DNA from: a virus
Direction: 5' to 3' (one strand)
DNA: 47,570 nucleotides
IMG/VR virus record: IMGVR_UViG_3300037245_001839
Coordinates: 1 to 47,570 of that record
The notes beneath the pieces were generated by a model, which was given only the letters and a program-made list of their open reading frames with translations, was not told where the DNA came from and ran no database searches. Below are positions 30,204 to 38,700 of this stretch, piece by piece. The position numbers and the translations under genes were made by a program. The number at the start of each line of letters is the position of its first letter. Position 1 is the stretch's first letter.

Positions 30204-30611
30204 ATGGGAATAACGTTATTGGCAGATGTGGCCTTAGAAATGGAAGTTTGCAGAGAGTGTGGCGGAGCGTATGCCTTATCAAAAGGGTATAAAGAACAAA
30301 AACGGATAAAGGGGGGTAGTTGGCATTGTCCTTATTGTGATACCTCTTGGCATTTTTCAGAATCGGAAAATGCACGACTAAAAAAGTTGCTTGAAAAACA
30401 AGAACAGCAAACATGGGCCGAACAGCAAAAAGCCAAAGATGCTCTCAAGGAAGCGAGGCATTTCAGGCGCTCAAGAAATGCCGTAAAAGGACAACTTACT
30501 AAGGTAAAAAACAGAATCCAAAAGGGAATTTGCCCGCATTGCAATCGATATTTTAAGAATTTACATAGACACATGCAATCGAAGCACAATGCCGAAAGGA
30601 CTCCCCAATGA
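30204..30611 (+). CDS. double zinc-finger protein
   Basis: The product is 135 aa. An N-terminal ribbon (CRECGG, then CPYCDTSWHF) leads into a coiled coil (about residues 50-105). The C-terminus carries a C2H2-type finger (CPHCNRYFKNLHRHMQSKH). The same layout occurs in several phage hypotheticals. Nucleic-acid binding is likely. Confidence 0.7.
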   Translation: MGITLLADVALEMEVCRECGGAYALSKGYKEQKRIKGGSWHCPYCDTSWHFSESENARLKKLLEKQEQQTWAEQQKAKDALKEARHFRRSRNAVKGQLTKVKNRIQKGICPHCNRYFKNLHRHMQSKHNAERTPQ

Positions 30612-30868
30612 AAGCGATTGAAGGAATTTTAGAAGAGGCGAGAGGTGTTTATGTAGGTTATGGAACAAGCGATAGATTTAACAAATTAACAAGCCTTATC
30701 GACCAAGCCCTCGCCCTGTCCCGTGAGAAGTGTGTGTGGAAGAAAAGAGCAGGATTTGAGAACGAATACTACATGGGTTGCTACAATTTCAAGCAAATAA
30801 CATGCACGCTTGGGCAATCGTTCAAATACTGTCCTATGTGCAACAAGGAAATAGAGGAGGTGAAGTGA
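30608..30868 (+). CDS. small Cys-containing protein
   Basis: The product is 86 aa, helical at the N-terminus, ending with CTLGQSFKYCPMCNKEIEE, a zinc-ribbon-like tail. It overlaps the previous stop and the next start. Confidence 0.55.
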   Translation: MKAIEGILEEARGVYVGYGTSDRFNKLTSLIDQALALSREKCVWKKRAGFENEYYMGCYNFKQITCTLGQSFKYCPMCNKEIEEVK

Positions 30869-30960
30869 TGAACGCAGAAATGTTGTGTGAGATAATACCG
30901 CCCTTGTCAATAGCGATAATGGTTATCTTAATTGTTTGCGGAATAAATAGCCAAGATTAA
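30868..30960 (+). CDS. 30-residue membrane peptide
   Basis: The frame follows GGAGGTGAAG, a near-perfect ribosome site, and encodes one membrane span (IIPPLSIAIMVILIVCGI). Such peptides often act on membrane proteins. Role unknown. Confidence 0.5.
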   Translation: MNAEMLCEIIPPLSIAIMVILIVCGINSQD

Positions 30961-30972
30961 GGAGACTCCCCA

Positions 30973-31908
30973 ATGACTAAACCAAAGAACACCCCAGCCG
31001 ATGAGCCTAAATGCAAAACCTTGCAGTGTCAGGATGGACAGATAAAGGTTTACAATAACGTCGGCAAGTTCATCGGCACTATTCCTTGCCCCGCCTGTGC
31101 CGATGAGTGCAAAACGTGTGGGGGAAGCAAAAAAGTGTGTGCAAGTTGTGGTAAAAAATGGGGGCCGAGACATTATTGGTTTTGTAAGTCTATAGTCAAA
31201 CAAAGTAGATTAACTATTCCTTGCCCCGACTGTGCCGATGAGTGCAAAACGTGCGGGGGGAGTAAAGAGGTTATGCAAGGCAGACCAGAACATTGTGATA
31301 ATCCTGAGATGGTTCCTTGCCCCGACTGTCCCCCTGAGCCGGGGGAGTTTGTGTGCTGTGCAGCCATAAAACGAACTGATGGTATTATATTGGCTGGTCG
31401 AAATCATGCCTTTATAATCAAACACTCGCCAAAAGATACTTGCAGGGGCGACAATAGTTTGCAAGGTTTTATAACATCAAAGGCGAGGTTTGTAGGCAGG
31501 TCAGAAGCGGGTGAAATAGCTTTTGGGGCAGGCCAAATCAAAAAGCCTACAAATTTACTGTTCAGTGAGGATATTACACAAGACAATCCTTGGGCTGGTG
31601 AACAAATCACCACCCTCCAAGCCCGCATTGGGGAGTTAGGTCGGGGCATCATCGACAGGGATAGTGCGATTGGAAGGCGCGGTCGCCGCATCGATGAGTT
31701 GAAGGAAAAGCACCGCTGGATACCTGTAGGGGAGAGGTTGCTTGATTTAGAACATAGTAAAAAACGACCTTTTGCAAGTATAGACCTGTATTTGACAAAC
31801 GGGAAAGCGGCGTGTGTGGGGGCATATAACTATAGTGCTGATTATTGGATGTGTCCACTTCAAGATATAACCCATTATTGTTACATAACCCTACCTAAAG
31901 GAGAATGA
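30973..31908 (+). CDS. multi-domain zinc-repeat protein with DUF551-like C-terminus
   Basis: The product is 311 aa. Residues 30-125 hold two near-identical DnaJ-like Cys modules (CPxCADECKTCGGSK) and a third partial one. The DNA copies at 31081 and 31216 are 135 bases apart. Residues about 130-215 contain QGFITSKARFVGRSEAGEIA and a GQIKKPTNLLFSEDI segment, known from another phage protein family. The C-terminus (HRWIPVGERLLD, then THYCYITLPKGE) fits DUF551. These parts usually occur on separate small proteins, so this is a fusion. Confidence 0.65.
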   Translation: MTKPKNTPADEPKCKTLQCQDGQIKVYNNVGKFIGTIPCPACADECKTCGGSKKVCASCGKKWGPRHYWFCKSIVKQSRLTIPCPDCADECKTCGGSKEVMQGRPEHCDNPEMVPCPDCPPEPGEFVCCAAIKRTDGIILAGRNHAFIIKHSPKDTCRGDNSLQGFITSKARFVGRSEAGEIAFGAGQIKKPTNLLFSEDITQDNPWAGEQITTLQARIGELGRGIIDRDSAIGRRGRRIDELKEKHRWIPVGERLLDLEHSKKRPFASIDLYLTNGKAACVGAYNYSADYWMCPLQDITHYCYITLPKGE

Positions 31909-31910
31909 AG

Positions 31911-32435
31911 ATGGACAAAGAGCTTAAACGAGGATGTATAGTTTTTATGAAGGCATCATCCGGCTTAGTTGGGTATGGCAATGGTCAATGTGTTTCTGAG
32001 GTGCATCACGAGTCGCTGGGCACAATATCGCTATACGGACACAATCGACACTACAAAACGTATGATATTGATAAGATTGTGGAATACCCTGAATGCGAAG
32101 CTCTCCGCACCCAACTCGCCGCTCTCCGCGACCTCAGATGCCCCCCAATCTCAGATGGTGATGGACTTTGTATCTGCCCGATTGAGGAGTTAGAGGAAAA
32201 GAATGGAAAGCTGAAAGAGTTTGCCCGTCATGTTATCAAGCAAGAGTGTTGGGCGTGCTACAGCCTTGACGGCGGAGAAATACAAGACTTGGCTGAAAAA
32301 CTGGGCCTGATTAAGCCCCACACAGCAACCGAAGACGATGTTGATGAAGAAAGTGATTTTGAAGTAGGCGACACGATTTACAAGTTCTCGGAAACCTTGG
32401 CCGAACAAGCAAAGGAGAATGAAGATGGAAAATGA
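31911..32435 (+). CDS. hypothetical protein
   Basis: The product is 174 aa from ATG 31911. An in-frame ATG two codons earlier lies in the previous stop. It has a beta-rich start, a CPISDGDGLCIC-like Cys region and an acidic helical end. AAAGGAGAATGAAGATGG is repeated almost exactly at the next gene, suggesting the two arose as a pair. Confidence 0.55.
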   Translation: MDKELKRGCIVFMKASSGLVGYGNGQCVSEVHHESLGTISLYGHNRHYKTYDIDKIVEYPECEALRTQLAALRDLRCPPISDGDGLCICPIEELEEKNGKLKEFARHVIKQECWACYSLDGGEIQDLAEKLGLIKPHTATEDDVDEESDFEVGDTIYKFSETLAEQAKENEDGK

Positions 32436-32847
32436 CCTTGAACCAGGTGCAAAAATTATATTTCAATGGAAGAACCCCGCCGAAAAACGTCAAAGAATAA
32501 TAAACAACGAAGCAGAGGAATATGCCGTTGAGGATAGTAAAGACGCAAATTCTGGCATTATTATTTATGGTAGATACGGGCCAGCATGGCAAGCTAATCC
32601 ATGGTCTGCCAGAGCATTAGTTAAACAATTACTGTCCCAACTCGCCTCGGCACAGGGGGAGGTGGAGAGGCTGAGACAAAATAATATAATTCCTGAGTTT
32701 GTCCAGCAATTAGCAGACAAAAACGAGTGCCTGTGCGATGAAGGGCCTCCCTACAACCGCTGTTTATGCTGTCAGGCTTGTGGAGCAATTAACGAAGTGT
32801 CCCGTATTATGGGTCAAGCCGAGCAAGCCCTAAAACCCCATGACTAA
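32425..32847 (+). CDS. hypothetical protein
   Basis: The product is 140 aa from ATG 32425. Near the end, CLCDEGPPYNRCLCCQACG is a dense Cys cluster. It overlaps the previous gene by 11 bases and the next by 8. Confidence 0.55.
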   Translation: MENDLEPGAKIIFQWKNPAEKRQRIINNEAEEYAVEDSKDANSGIIIYGRYGPAWQANPWSARALVKQLLSQLASAQGEVERLRQNNIIPEFVQQLADKNECLCDEGPPYNRCLCCQACGAINEVSRIMGQAEQALKPHD

Positions 32848-32986
32848 AAGATACCAACACAAATGTAGCGGCTGCGGGAAAATGGGCTATTCCAAGAACA
32901 TGATATACGCAGTGGTAAACGATAAATTTTTCTGCCCAAACCAGAAATGTTTAGATAAATACAGGGCTAAAGTGGATGGAAACTGA
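32840..32986 (+). CDS. zinc-ribbon micro-protein
   Basis: The product is 48 aa with CSGC and, 24 residues later, CPNQKC. It overlaps the methyltransferase start by 11 bases, so the two are likely translated together. Confidence 0.55.
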   Translation: MTKRYQHKCSGCGKMGYSKNMIYAVVNDKFFCPNQKCLDKYRAKVDGN

Positions 32987-34649
32987 TAAAATCTATTGCT
33001 GTGATATTACCAAGGGCATCCCCTTGCTGGACAAATCTGTGCATAGCGTTTGCACCAGCCCGCCGTATTGGGACCTCCGCGACTACGGCGTTGAGGGTCA
33101 GTTAGGCTTAGAAAAGACCCCCGAAGAATATATCGAGCGGATGGTAGGCGTTTTCAGGCACGTCTGGCGGGTACTCAGGGACGATGGCACGTGCTGGCTG
33201 AATATGGGGGATAGCTATGCCAGTGGAGGGCGGGGCGGGCAAGGCGAAAAACAGCAGAGCAACCAGGGGGCGCTGGTAGGAGCAAGAACCCCGCCCCCCG
33301 GCCTTAAACCCAAAGACCTCTGCATGATGCCTGCCCGTTTAGCCATAGCGTTGCAACAACCGTTTTATACAGGCAAAATCAAGAACGAACTCGATAGGGT
33401 GTGGCTGGCGGCAATGATAGAGGCTGAGGGGTGTATATTTATCCATAAAAGGAAAGCGGGCGACAACTCATATTCTACATATACCAAACAAGATGGAACT
33501 GTTTCAGAATACAATCGCACACAGGACACATACGGTTCAGGGCTTGAGGTGGCAAGCACAGACAGGGTGATAGTAGAAAAATGTATGCAAATTGCCGGCA
33601 TAGGCTCTATTTGCCAACAATCGCCCGAACAAAATAAACGGCGGAAGCAAACGATATACAGGTGGAATGTCAGGTCTAATGAGTGCCGATGGATTATATC
33701 AGAGCTTTACCCACATTTTGTAGCGAAACAATTAGAGGCAAGGCTGGCTATTGGCTGTCCATCATCGGGTGAAAAAGCAGCTAAGGCCCATGAGTCGTTA
33801 AAGTCTGTCCATCAGGGCGGCAAGGCAACTATAGATTTCCCCGCCCCAAAGCCTTTGTTTGAGCAGGGATGGTATCTAAGAAACGACATCATATGGGCAA
33901 AGTGCAATCCCATGCCGGAGAGCGTTACTGATAGATGCACCAAATCCCACGAGCATATATTCCTTTTGACGAAGAAGCCGAAGTATTTCTATGATGCTGA
34001 CGCAATTCGAGAGGACGTAACCGGTACCGCACATGACCGCGGTACCGGAATCAACCCCAAAGCGGTGATAGGTACCGGCGTCGGATATAACCGGTCAAGC
34101 GAGGCCGACCCAACAGATAAAAGAAACGACCGGCCCCGCGTAAAGCAAAACGAATCATTCGCGGCTGCAGTCAATCAGCTTGTCTCCTCGAGGAACAAGC
34201 GCGACGTATGGACTATCCCAACCCAAAGTTTCCCAGAGGCCCACTTTGCTACATTTCCTGAGAAATTAGTAGAGCCCTGCATCAAGGCCGGAACCTCTGA
34301 AAAAGGCTGCTGTCCTGAGTGTGGAAGTCCGTGGGTGAGGATGGTAGAAAAGGATAGACAGCCAACGCGGGCCGGACTATCACAAAAGACCGAAGATTAC
34401 AACTACGACACACAGAGACACTGCACAACGTCCACAACAATAGGCTGGAAGCCCACCTGCAAACATGGCAGCAAAGCATCTATCCCCTGCACAGTATATG
34501 ACCCGTTCATGGGAAGCGGTACGGTAGGGCTGGTAGCCTACAAGCTGAACCGCCACTATGTAGGCACAGAACTAAACGCCGAATATATCAAAATGGCCGA
34601 GAAGCGAATCGGCAAGGAAAAGGAAAAGTTCAGTTTGCTGGAAGGATAA
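32976..34649 (+). CDS. DNA methyltransferase with internal LAGLIDADG endonuclease domain
   Basis: The product is 557 aa. TSPPYWDLRDYG (residues 27-38) is the catalytic motif of N4-cytosine/N6-adenine methyltransferases, and DPFMGSGT (509-516) is the S-adenosylmethionine loop. The motif order is the beta class. A CPECG zinc turn (446-450) is common in this type. Between RLAIALQQ (121-128) and GWYLRNDIIW (298-307), residues about 129-297 form an insert with the single LAGLIDADG signature WLAAMIEAEG (143-152). The insert continues as that family does (RWNVRS, then LYPHFVAKQLEARL). No intein splice residues are seen. The two halves otherwise join like an uninterrupted enzyme of about 390 aa. Confidence 0.88.
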   Translation: METDKIYCCDITKGIPLLDKSVHSVCTSPPYWDLRDYGVEGQLGLEKTPEEYIERMVGVFRHVWRVLRDDGTCWLNMGDSYASGGRGGQGEKQQSNQGALVGARTPPPGLKPKDLCMMPARLAIALQQPFYTGKIKNELDRVWLAAMIEAEGCIFIHKRKAGDNSYSTYTKQDGTVSEYNRTQDTYGSGLEVASTDRVIVEKCMQIAGIGSICQQSPEQNKRRKQTIYRWNVRSNECRWIISELYPHFVAKQLEARLAIGCPSSGEKAAKAHESLKSVHQGGKATIDFPAPKPLFEQGWYLRNDIIWAKCNPMPESVTDRCTKSHEHIFLLTKKPKYFYDADAIREDVTGTAHDRGTGINPKAVIGTGVGYNRSSEADPTDKRNDRPRVKQNESFAAAVNQLVSSRNKRDVWTIPTQSFPEAHFATFPEKLVEPCIKAGTSEKGCCPECGSPWVRMVEKDRQPTRAGLSQKTEDYNYDTQRHCTTSTTIGWKPTCKHGSKASIPCTVYDPFMGSGTVGLVAYKLNRHYVGTELNAEYIKMAEKRIGKEKEKFSLLEG

Positions 34650-34679
34650 AAAGGAGGCCAAGAGCCAAAGCCCTTAGCC
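34648..34679 (-). terminator. intrinsic terminator of the late block
   Basis: On the minus strand GGCTAAG (34679-34673) pairs with CTTGGCC (34662-34656), followed by TCCTTTTT. It lies 18 bases past the last late gene and its U-tract overlaps the methyltransferase stop, so the two convergent blocks meet here. Confidence 0.7.
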
Positions 34680-34696
34680 CCCCCGGAGGAGAGTGA

Positions 34697-35101
34697 TTAA
34701 CTTTTATTCCATGACTTGGCCCCGAAGTTATCAACTGCCCAATAGAATCTGTCGATAGTCGTCTGCTTTTTCTTGGTTATTTTGCCATCTTCTTCGATAG
34801 CCAAAATTTCCATGCCTTCCTTCATAATATCGTCCCACCATATTCTTAATCTGCTATCGTGGTCTTTGTAGCCTTTATCGTGAATTGCAACCGCCTTGGC
34901 ATACCAACCTATTGCCGGATACCGCCAACGAATCCACCACGGAGTAGATGCGAAGTCCAAAACAAAACCCACCTCTATCTTAATTATCTCGTTTTCATTT
35001 GTCCGGTACTCGAACGGTTCGAGAATCTGGTACATCTGCCGATGCCAGAAATGTCTCTTTTTGAGCTTGCGGTATTTTAACGGGTTAGTGAAACTACTCA
35101 T
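34697..35101 (-). CDS. DUF1353 family protein
   Basis: The product is 134 aa. The segments GFVLDFASTPWWIRW and AVAIHDKGYKDHDSRL match DUF1353, a phage family with a conserved DFASTP and HDxxY pair. Relatives are often found beside lysis genes, and some may be small peptidases acting on the wall. Last gene of the late block, with an ATGA overlap to the lipoprotein gene before it. Confidence 0.8.
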   Translation of the reverse strand: MSSFTNPLKYRKLKKRHFWHRQMYQILEPFEYRTNENEIIKIEVGFVLDFASTPWWIRWRYPAIGWYAKAVAIHDKGYKDHDSRLRIWWDDIMKEGMEILAIEEDGKITKKKQTTIDRFYWAVDNFGAKSWNKS

Positions 35102-35304
35102 TTCCTAATCTTCCTATCAATAGCAGCGCCACTCAACGCAGCCCCTAACAGCCACACCAGAGGACGGAACTGGAGGGGCACCCACGCCTCCGCAGCTACT
35201 TCCAAGGCAACCTCACCCACAGGGCTTAAAACCATTCCTGAGCCATCCTGGGCCTGCTGACAGCCACACAGGAGTACCAAGCTAACCAGTATCAGGGCTT
35301 TCAT
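35098..35304 (-). CDS. small lipoprotein, outer-spanin candidate
   Basis: The product is 68 aa. Residues 1-15 (MKALILVSLVLLCGC) form a lipobox with Cys at 15. A second hydrophobic segment (PLVWLLGAALSGAAI) ends in a basic tail. Outer-membrane spanins are short lipoproteins, but a second membrane span is not typical of them. The lysis role is inferred from position. Confidence 0.55.
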   Translation of the reverse strand: MKALILVSLVLLCGCQQAQDGSGMVLSPVGEVALEVAAEAWVPLQFRPLVWLLGAALSGAAIDRKIRK

Positions 35305-35416
35305 CTGTCAATTTCCTCCTAATTTCGTCTATAGTTTCCTGTAGCTTTTCCTTGAGCCGCGTGACTTCGGCTTTCAGTTCTTCATTTTCTTGGATTAAAG
35401 GGCATTTAGTATCCAT
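35282..35416 (-). CDS. 44-residue coiled-coil protein
   Basis: The peptide is almost fully helical with heptad spacing (LIQENEELKAEVTRLKEKLQ). It overlaps both the membrane gene before it (11 bases) and the lipoprotein after it (23 bases), as spanin and lysis genes often do. Confidence 0.5.
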   Translation of the reverse strand: MDTKCPLIQENEELKAEVTRLKEKLQETIDEIRRKLTDESPDTG

Positions 35417-35759
35417 TTTTCAACAAGTCCTTGATTTCTTTCATATCAGCCCGCTGCTCGATACGCTGGGTTTCGACTGTGGCTTTTATTTCACTCACAA
35501 CTTCGCCTTGATATTCGGCGTATTGACGGAATATATCCCTGTCGAGCTTCGTTGCTTCGAGCCGAGTCGTTTCTTGTTCGGCGTACAATCTGCTTTCCGT
35601 AGCCTTGCGGTCGGCTGTAACCGCTATTGATTTGATGGTTGCAACCTCTGCGCCTTCCGTGCGAACAGAGCCTAATAGCCTGAGTAGGGCCACAAATATA
35701 GCCACTAAGAGAGTATATATGCCGATGTATTTCTTACTGCCGTTAAAATTCTTTGCCAT
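35406..35759 (-). CDS. membrane-anchored coiled-coil protein, holin or inner-spanin candidate
   Basis: The product is 117 aa. One membrane span at residues 11-30 (IGIYTLLVAIFVALLRLLG) is followed by about 85 residues of charged helix on the far side. This is the layout of inner-membrane spanins and of some XhlA-like holin partners. The nearby lipoprotein supports a spanin pair. No catalytic endolysin is recognised in the block. Confidence 0.5.
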   Translation of the reverse strand: MAKNFNGSKKYIGIYTLLVAIFVALLRLLGSVRTEGAEVATIKSIAVTADRKATESRLYAEQETTRLEATKLDRDIFRQYAEYQGEVVSEIKATVETQRIEQRADMKEIKDLLKNGY

Positions 35760-35770
35760 TGTTTATCCTT

Positions 35771-38700
35771 TTAAGGTGTTTCTTCTGCCCATGTACCAAC
35801 TTCGTCTAATATCTGCCAAGTATTAGCAGCGACTCTTTTAACTTTGATTTTGCCGTAAGTATCGTTTTCACTTTGGTATTGTTCGCCAGCCGCCATTGCT
35901 GTTCCATCAGGTTTTACAAAATGGTCTGCCCCGTCTAAGTCTATATTCAAATCAACTGTCGGCGTGTCATCTACATCTTCAAAGATATAGATTGCACTTG
36001 GGAATACCGCTGGCAAGGTCAGGGTTACCGGTTCCGTTGCACCTTCGTTATTATAAGTATGCCCGTTATCAAATGCGAAAATTGTCGCATCTATCGCGTG
36101 CGATGATGGTGTTGTCGGGTAATTGCCGGAGAAAGAGACTGTATTGACTCCGCCAGTTAAAGGGAAAACATCTTCGGCACTACCATCATCAGGCATAGTA
36201 CCTGCTCCACCCGCCGTCCATGTCATAATCGCATTTGCGGCATCACTTGCATCTAAGGCATCAGTAATGTTAGCGGCCGTTACTGATTCACCGGCAATGT
36301 TGAATTTTACCTGTATTAACTGGAAAGTAGCGAAATCAACCACAGCTATTGCAATAGCACCACCCTTTTGCATATACCTAACTTGGGGGTCATCCGAACT
36401 GCTTTTGAAGCGGGAAGTAAAGGTTATATCATTGTCTGCTCCAGTAGGGTCGATAGTTACACTTCCCGCCGTTCCGTTATCTGTAACTACGCTTGGCCGG
36501 GCTCCTGACCGTCCTGCCGCATAATCTCCAGCTGTTCCGTTCCGACAATTTGTTATAACACCACTTTGAATACTATTGCCTGACCCCTTAGCATTGTTCA
36601 TGCCATATGAAGAACCACCTTCTGTTGTGCAGCCGATAGTTGTCCCTGTTAAATCACCCTCAGTTGAACTTGTAGAAACTGTGCCACCAAAACCACTGAC
36701 ACTATTGGAATTACAAAAGTACGCATACCCTGCAAAATCATGGCCTAATGCAAAAGACTTTAAGGTAGAGTCGCCTTCGCAATAAAAGAATTTTGACGAA
36801 CTATTGCATTTACACCCATCTTTTGCACTACCACCGAAAGTTCCCCTGCATCGCCAAAATATCCCGCCTATTTCAACGCCATCTTCAAAGCCGCCAAAGT
36901 CTCCTTCACAATCAAACCATTCGCCATTGAGGGTTTTGCTGGCTATCATATTCCAACTGAATGTATTACCCCAACAATCAATCCACCTGCCCTCTATATC
37001 ATCTGCACCGAGGATAGAAATTGCATTACCGTTTCTCGCTGGTATGCCGTGGTCAAACCTCATATTCGTATATACACAAGCGGTAGGGTCTATGGCACCT
37101 GCTTCTGCACGAGGTGCGGTCATACTCGAAACATTCACAACAAAAGCATGGTCGCCAGTTGCACTAAGGTTGTCAATGCCAAATCCAGTACCATCATGTG
37201 AAACGGTAAAGTTTGACAGTCGTATATCATCCGCCGTCTGTTCGATTGCAGGCCCGAACTGGTTACCCGTAGCCCTGATTACTACATCAAAAGGCGTAGC
37301 ACCAAGACCCTTTAAGTCTACAAAGGTTGTGTCTAATACCCATTTGCTCGGAACCACATAATTCCCAGACATAAATCTGAGCACTCTTCGGTTTGTGGTA
37401 GAGATAGTTCCCATCCCATGAGTTGTGTCTGCTATAAGGGCATTGTATGCAGTACAGGGGTCATCGGCATCGGAAATTGTAAGTGTATTGCCAAACCATA
37501 CATAAGAGCCATCAAGAGCCGCTGATGTATTGACGGTTAAAATTCCAGCAGTTACCGCACAAGGGTCTGAGCCGCCTATATTCGTTTTGTTTATCGTGCC
37601 TCCGTTTGCCGTCCCCACAGTTATCGAGGTAGCCCCGACATCACCCGTTACTTCTATATCATTGTTGAATCGGTGCTCGGTCGTAGCCCTATAATCCATG
37701 AAACCATCGTTGAGGCTGTCGATGTATTCGTTGCCGTCAACTTGAGTGAAGGCGAGTTTGTGTTCAAAGCGTGTATGGCCTGCACCTTGAAAGCTCATTA
37801 TCTTACCACTGCCGGTGGAGAAAATCATCTCCCCGCTATTTTCACATGGGTCATAACGAATAGAACCAAGGCCGGTGTCCCCAAAACGAGCACGGGCCGT
37901 GCCCTTAAACCAAGCCTCGGTCGAATCTAAATATAAATCACTCGTACCAGTAAAGTGTAATCCTGGGTCGCCACTCCATGTGAAAACTATCGTCCCGCCA
38001 GTGTCGTCTGTTATTGTTATAAGAAAACCTGTTCCAGCAGAGCCTATATTCCAAGGCTGGTCCTCGTTGGAAGTAGTAGTTTCCCAAGAAGCACCACCGC
38101 CATCCCAATAATTGAGAACTGATACACTATTGAAGGCAAGCTTTGCATCAGGTGAAAAATTGAACGTATTTTCACTTTTATCCCATAACGCATCATCTCC
38201 CGTATCTGCCCCATCAAAGTGAACATCACCGTTAAAGATAGCCCCCGCATCAAAGGTCTGTACGCCTGAGAAATTCGTAAACCCGTTCGATGTGATTATC
38301 GTTGAACTCGTATCAGGCCAAGTGAGCGTTCTTACATTGCCTGTTGTTATTCCAGACAGGTCGAAAACTCCTTCTTTTGTATCATCAGCAGTAGCGAACA
38401 ATTCAAAACTACTATCTGGGAATATAGACACCGCCGTAGTCGTGCCGCCACCCGGAACTAAGGTTGGGGTCTGGCCCAGTAAATCTGTATTCTGTACTAA
38501 AGTCCACGTGGAACCACCACCTGTTAATTTGAATGTGAGTTCCGCAATAAGGAAGCCAGTCCCCCTAAAAGCAACTGGTATAGTGTGGACTGAAAATTTA
38601 CTCGAATCAGTTGTACCGCCCAAAGATGTATTGTATTGACCTGTAGGGAGATTGCACATTAAGTGAGATGCTTCTCCCGTCCTGTTCTGGACGCCCCATA

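Noticed and set aside
33360-33864. Intein in the methyltransferase
   Set aside because: The insert does not start with Cys, Ser or Thr in a splice context and lacks the closing His-Asn plus nucleophile.
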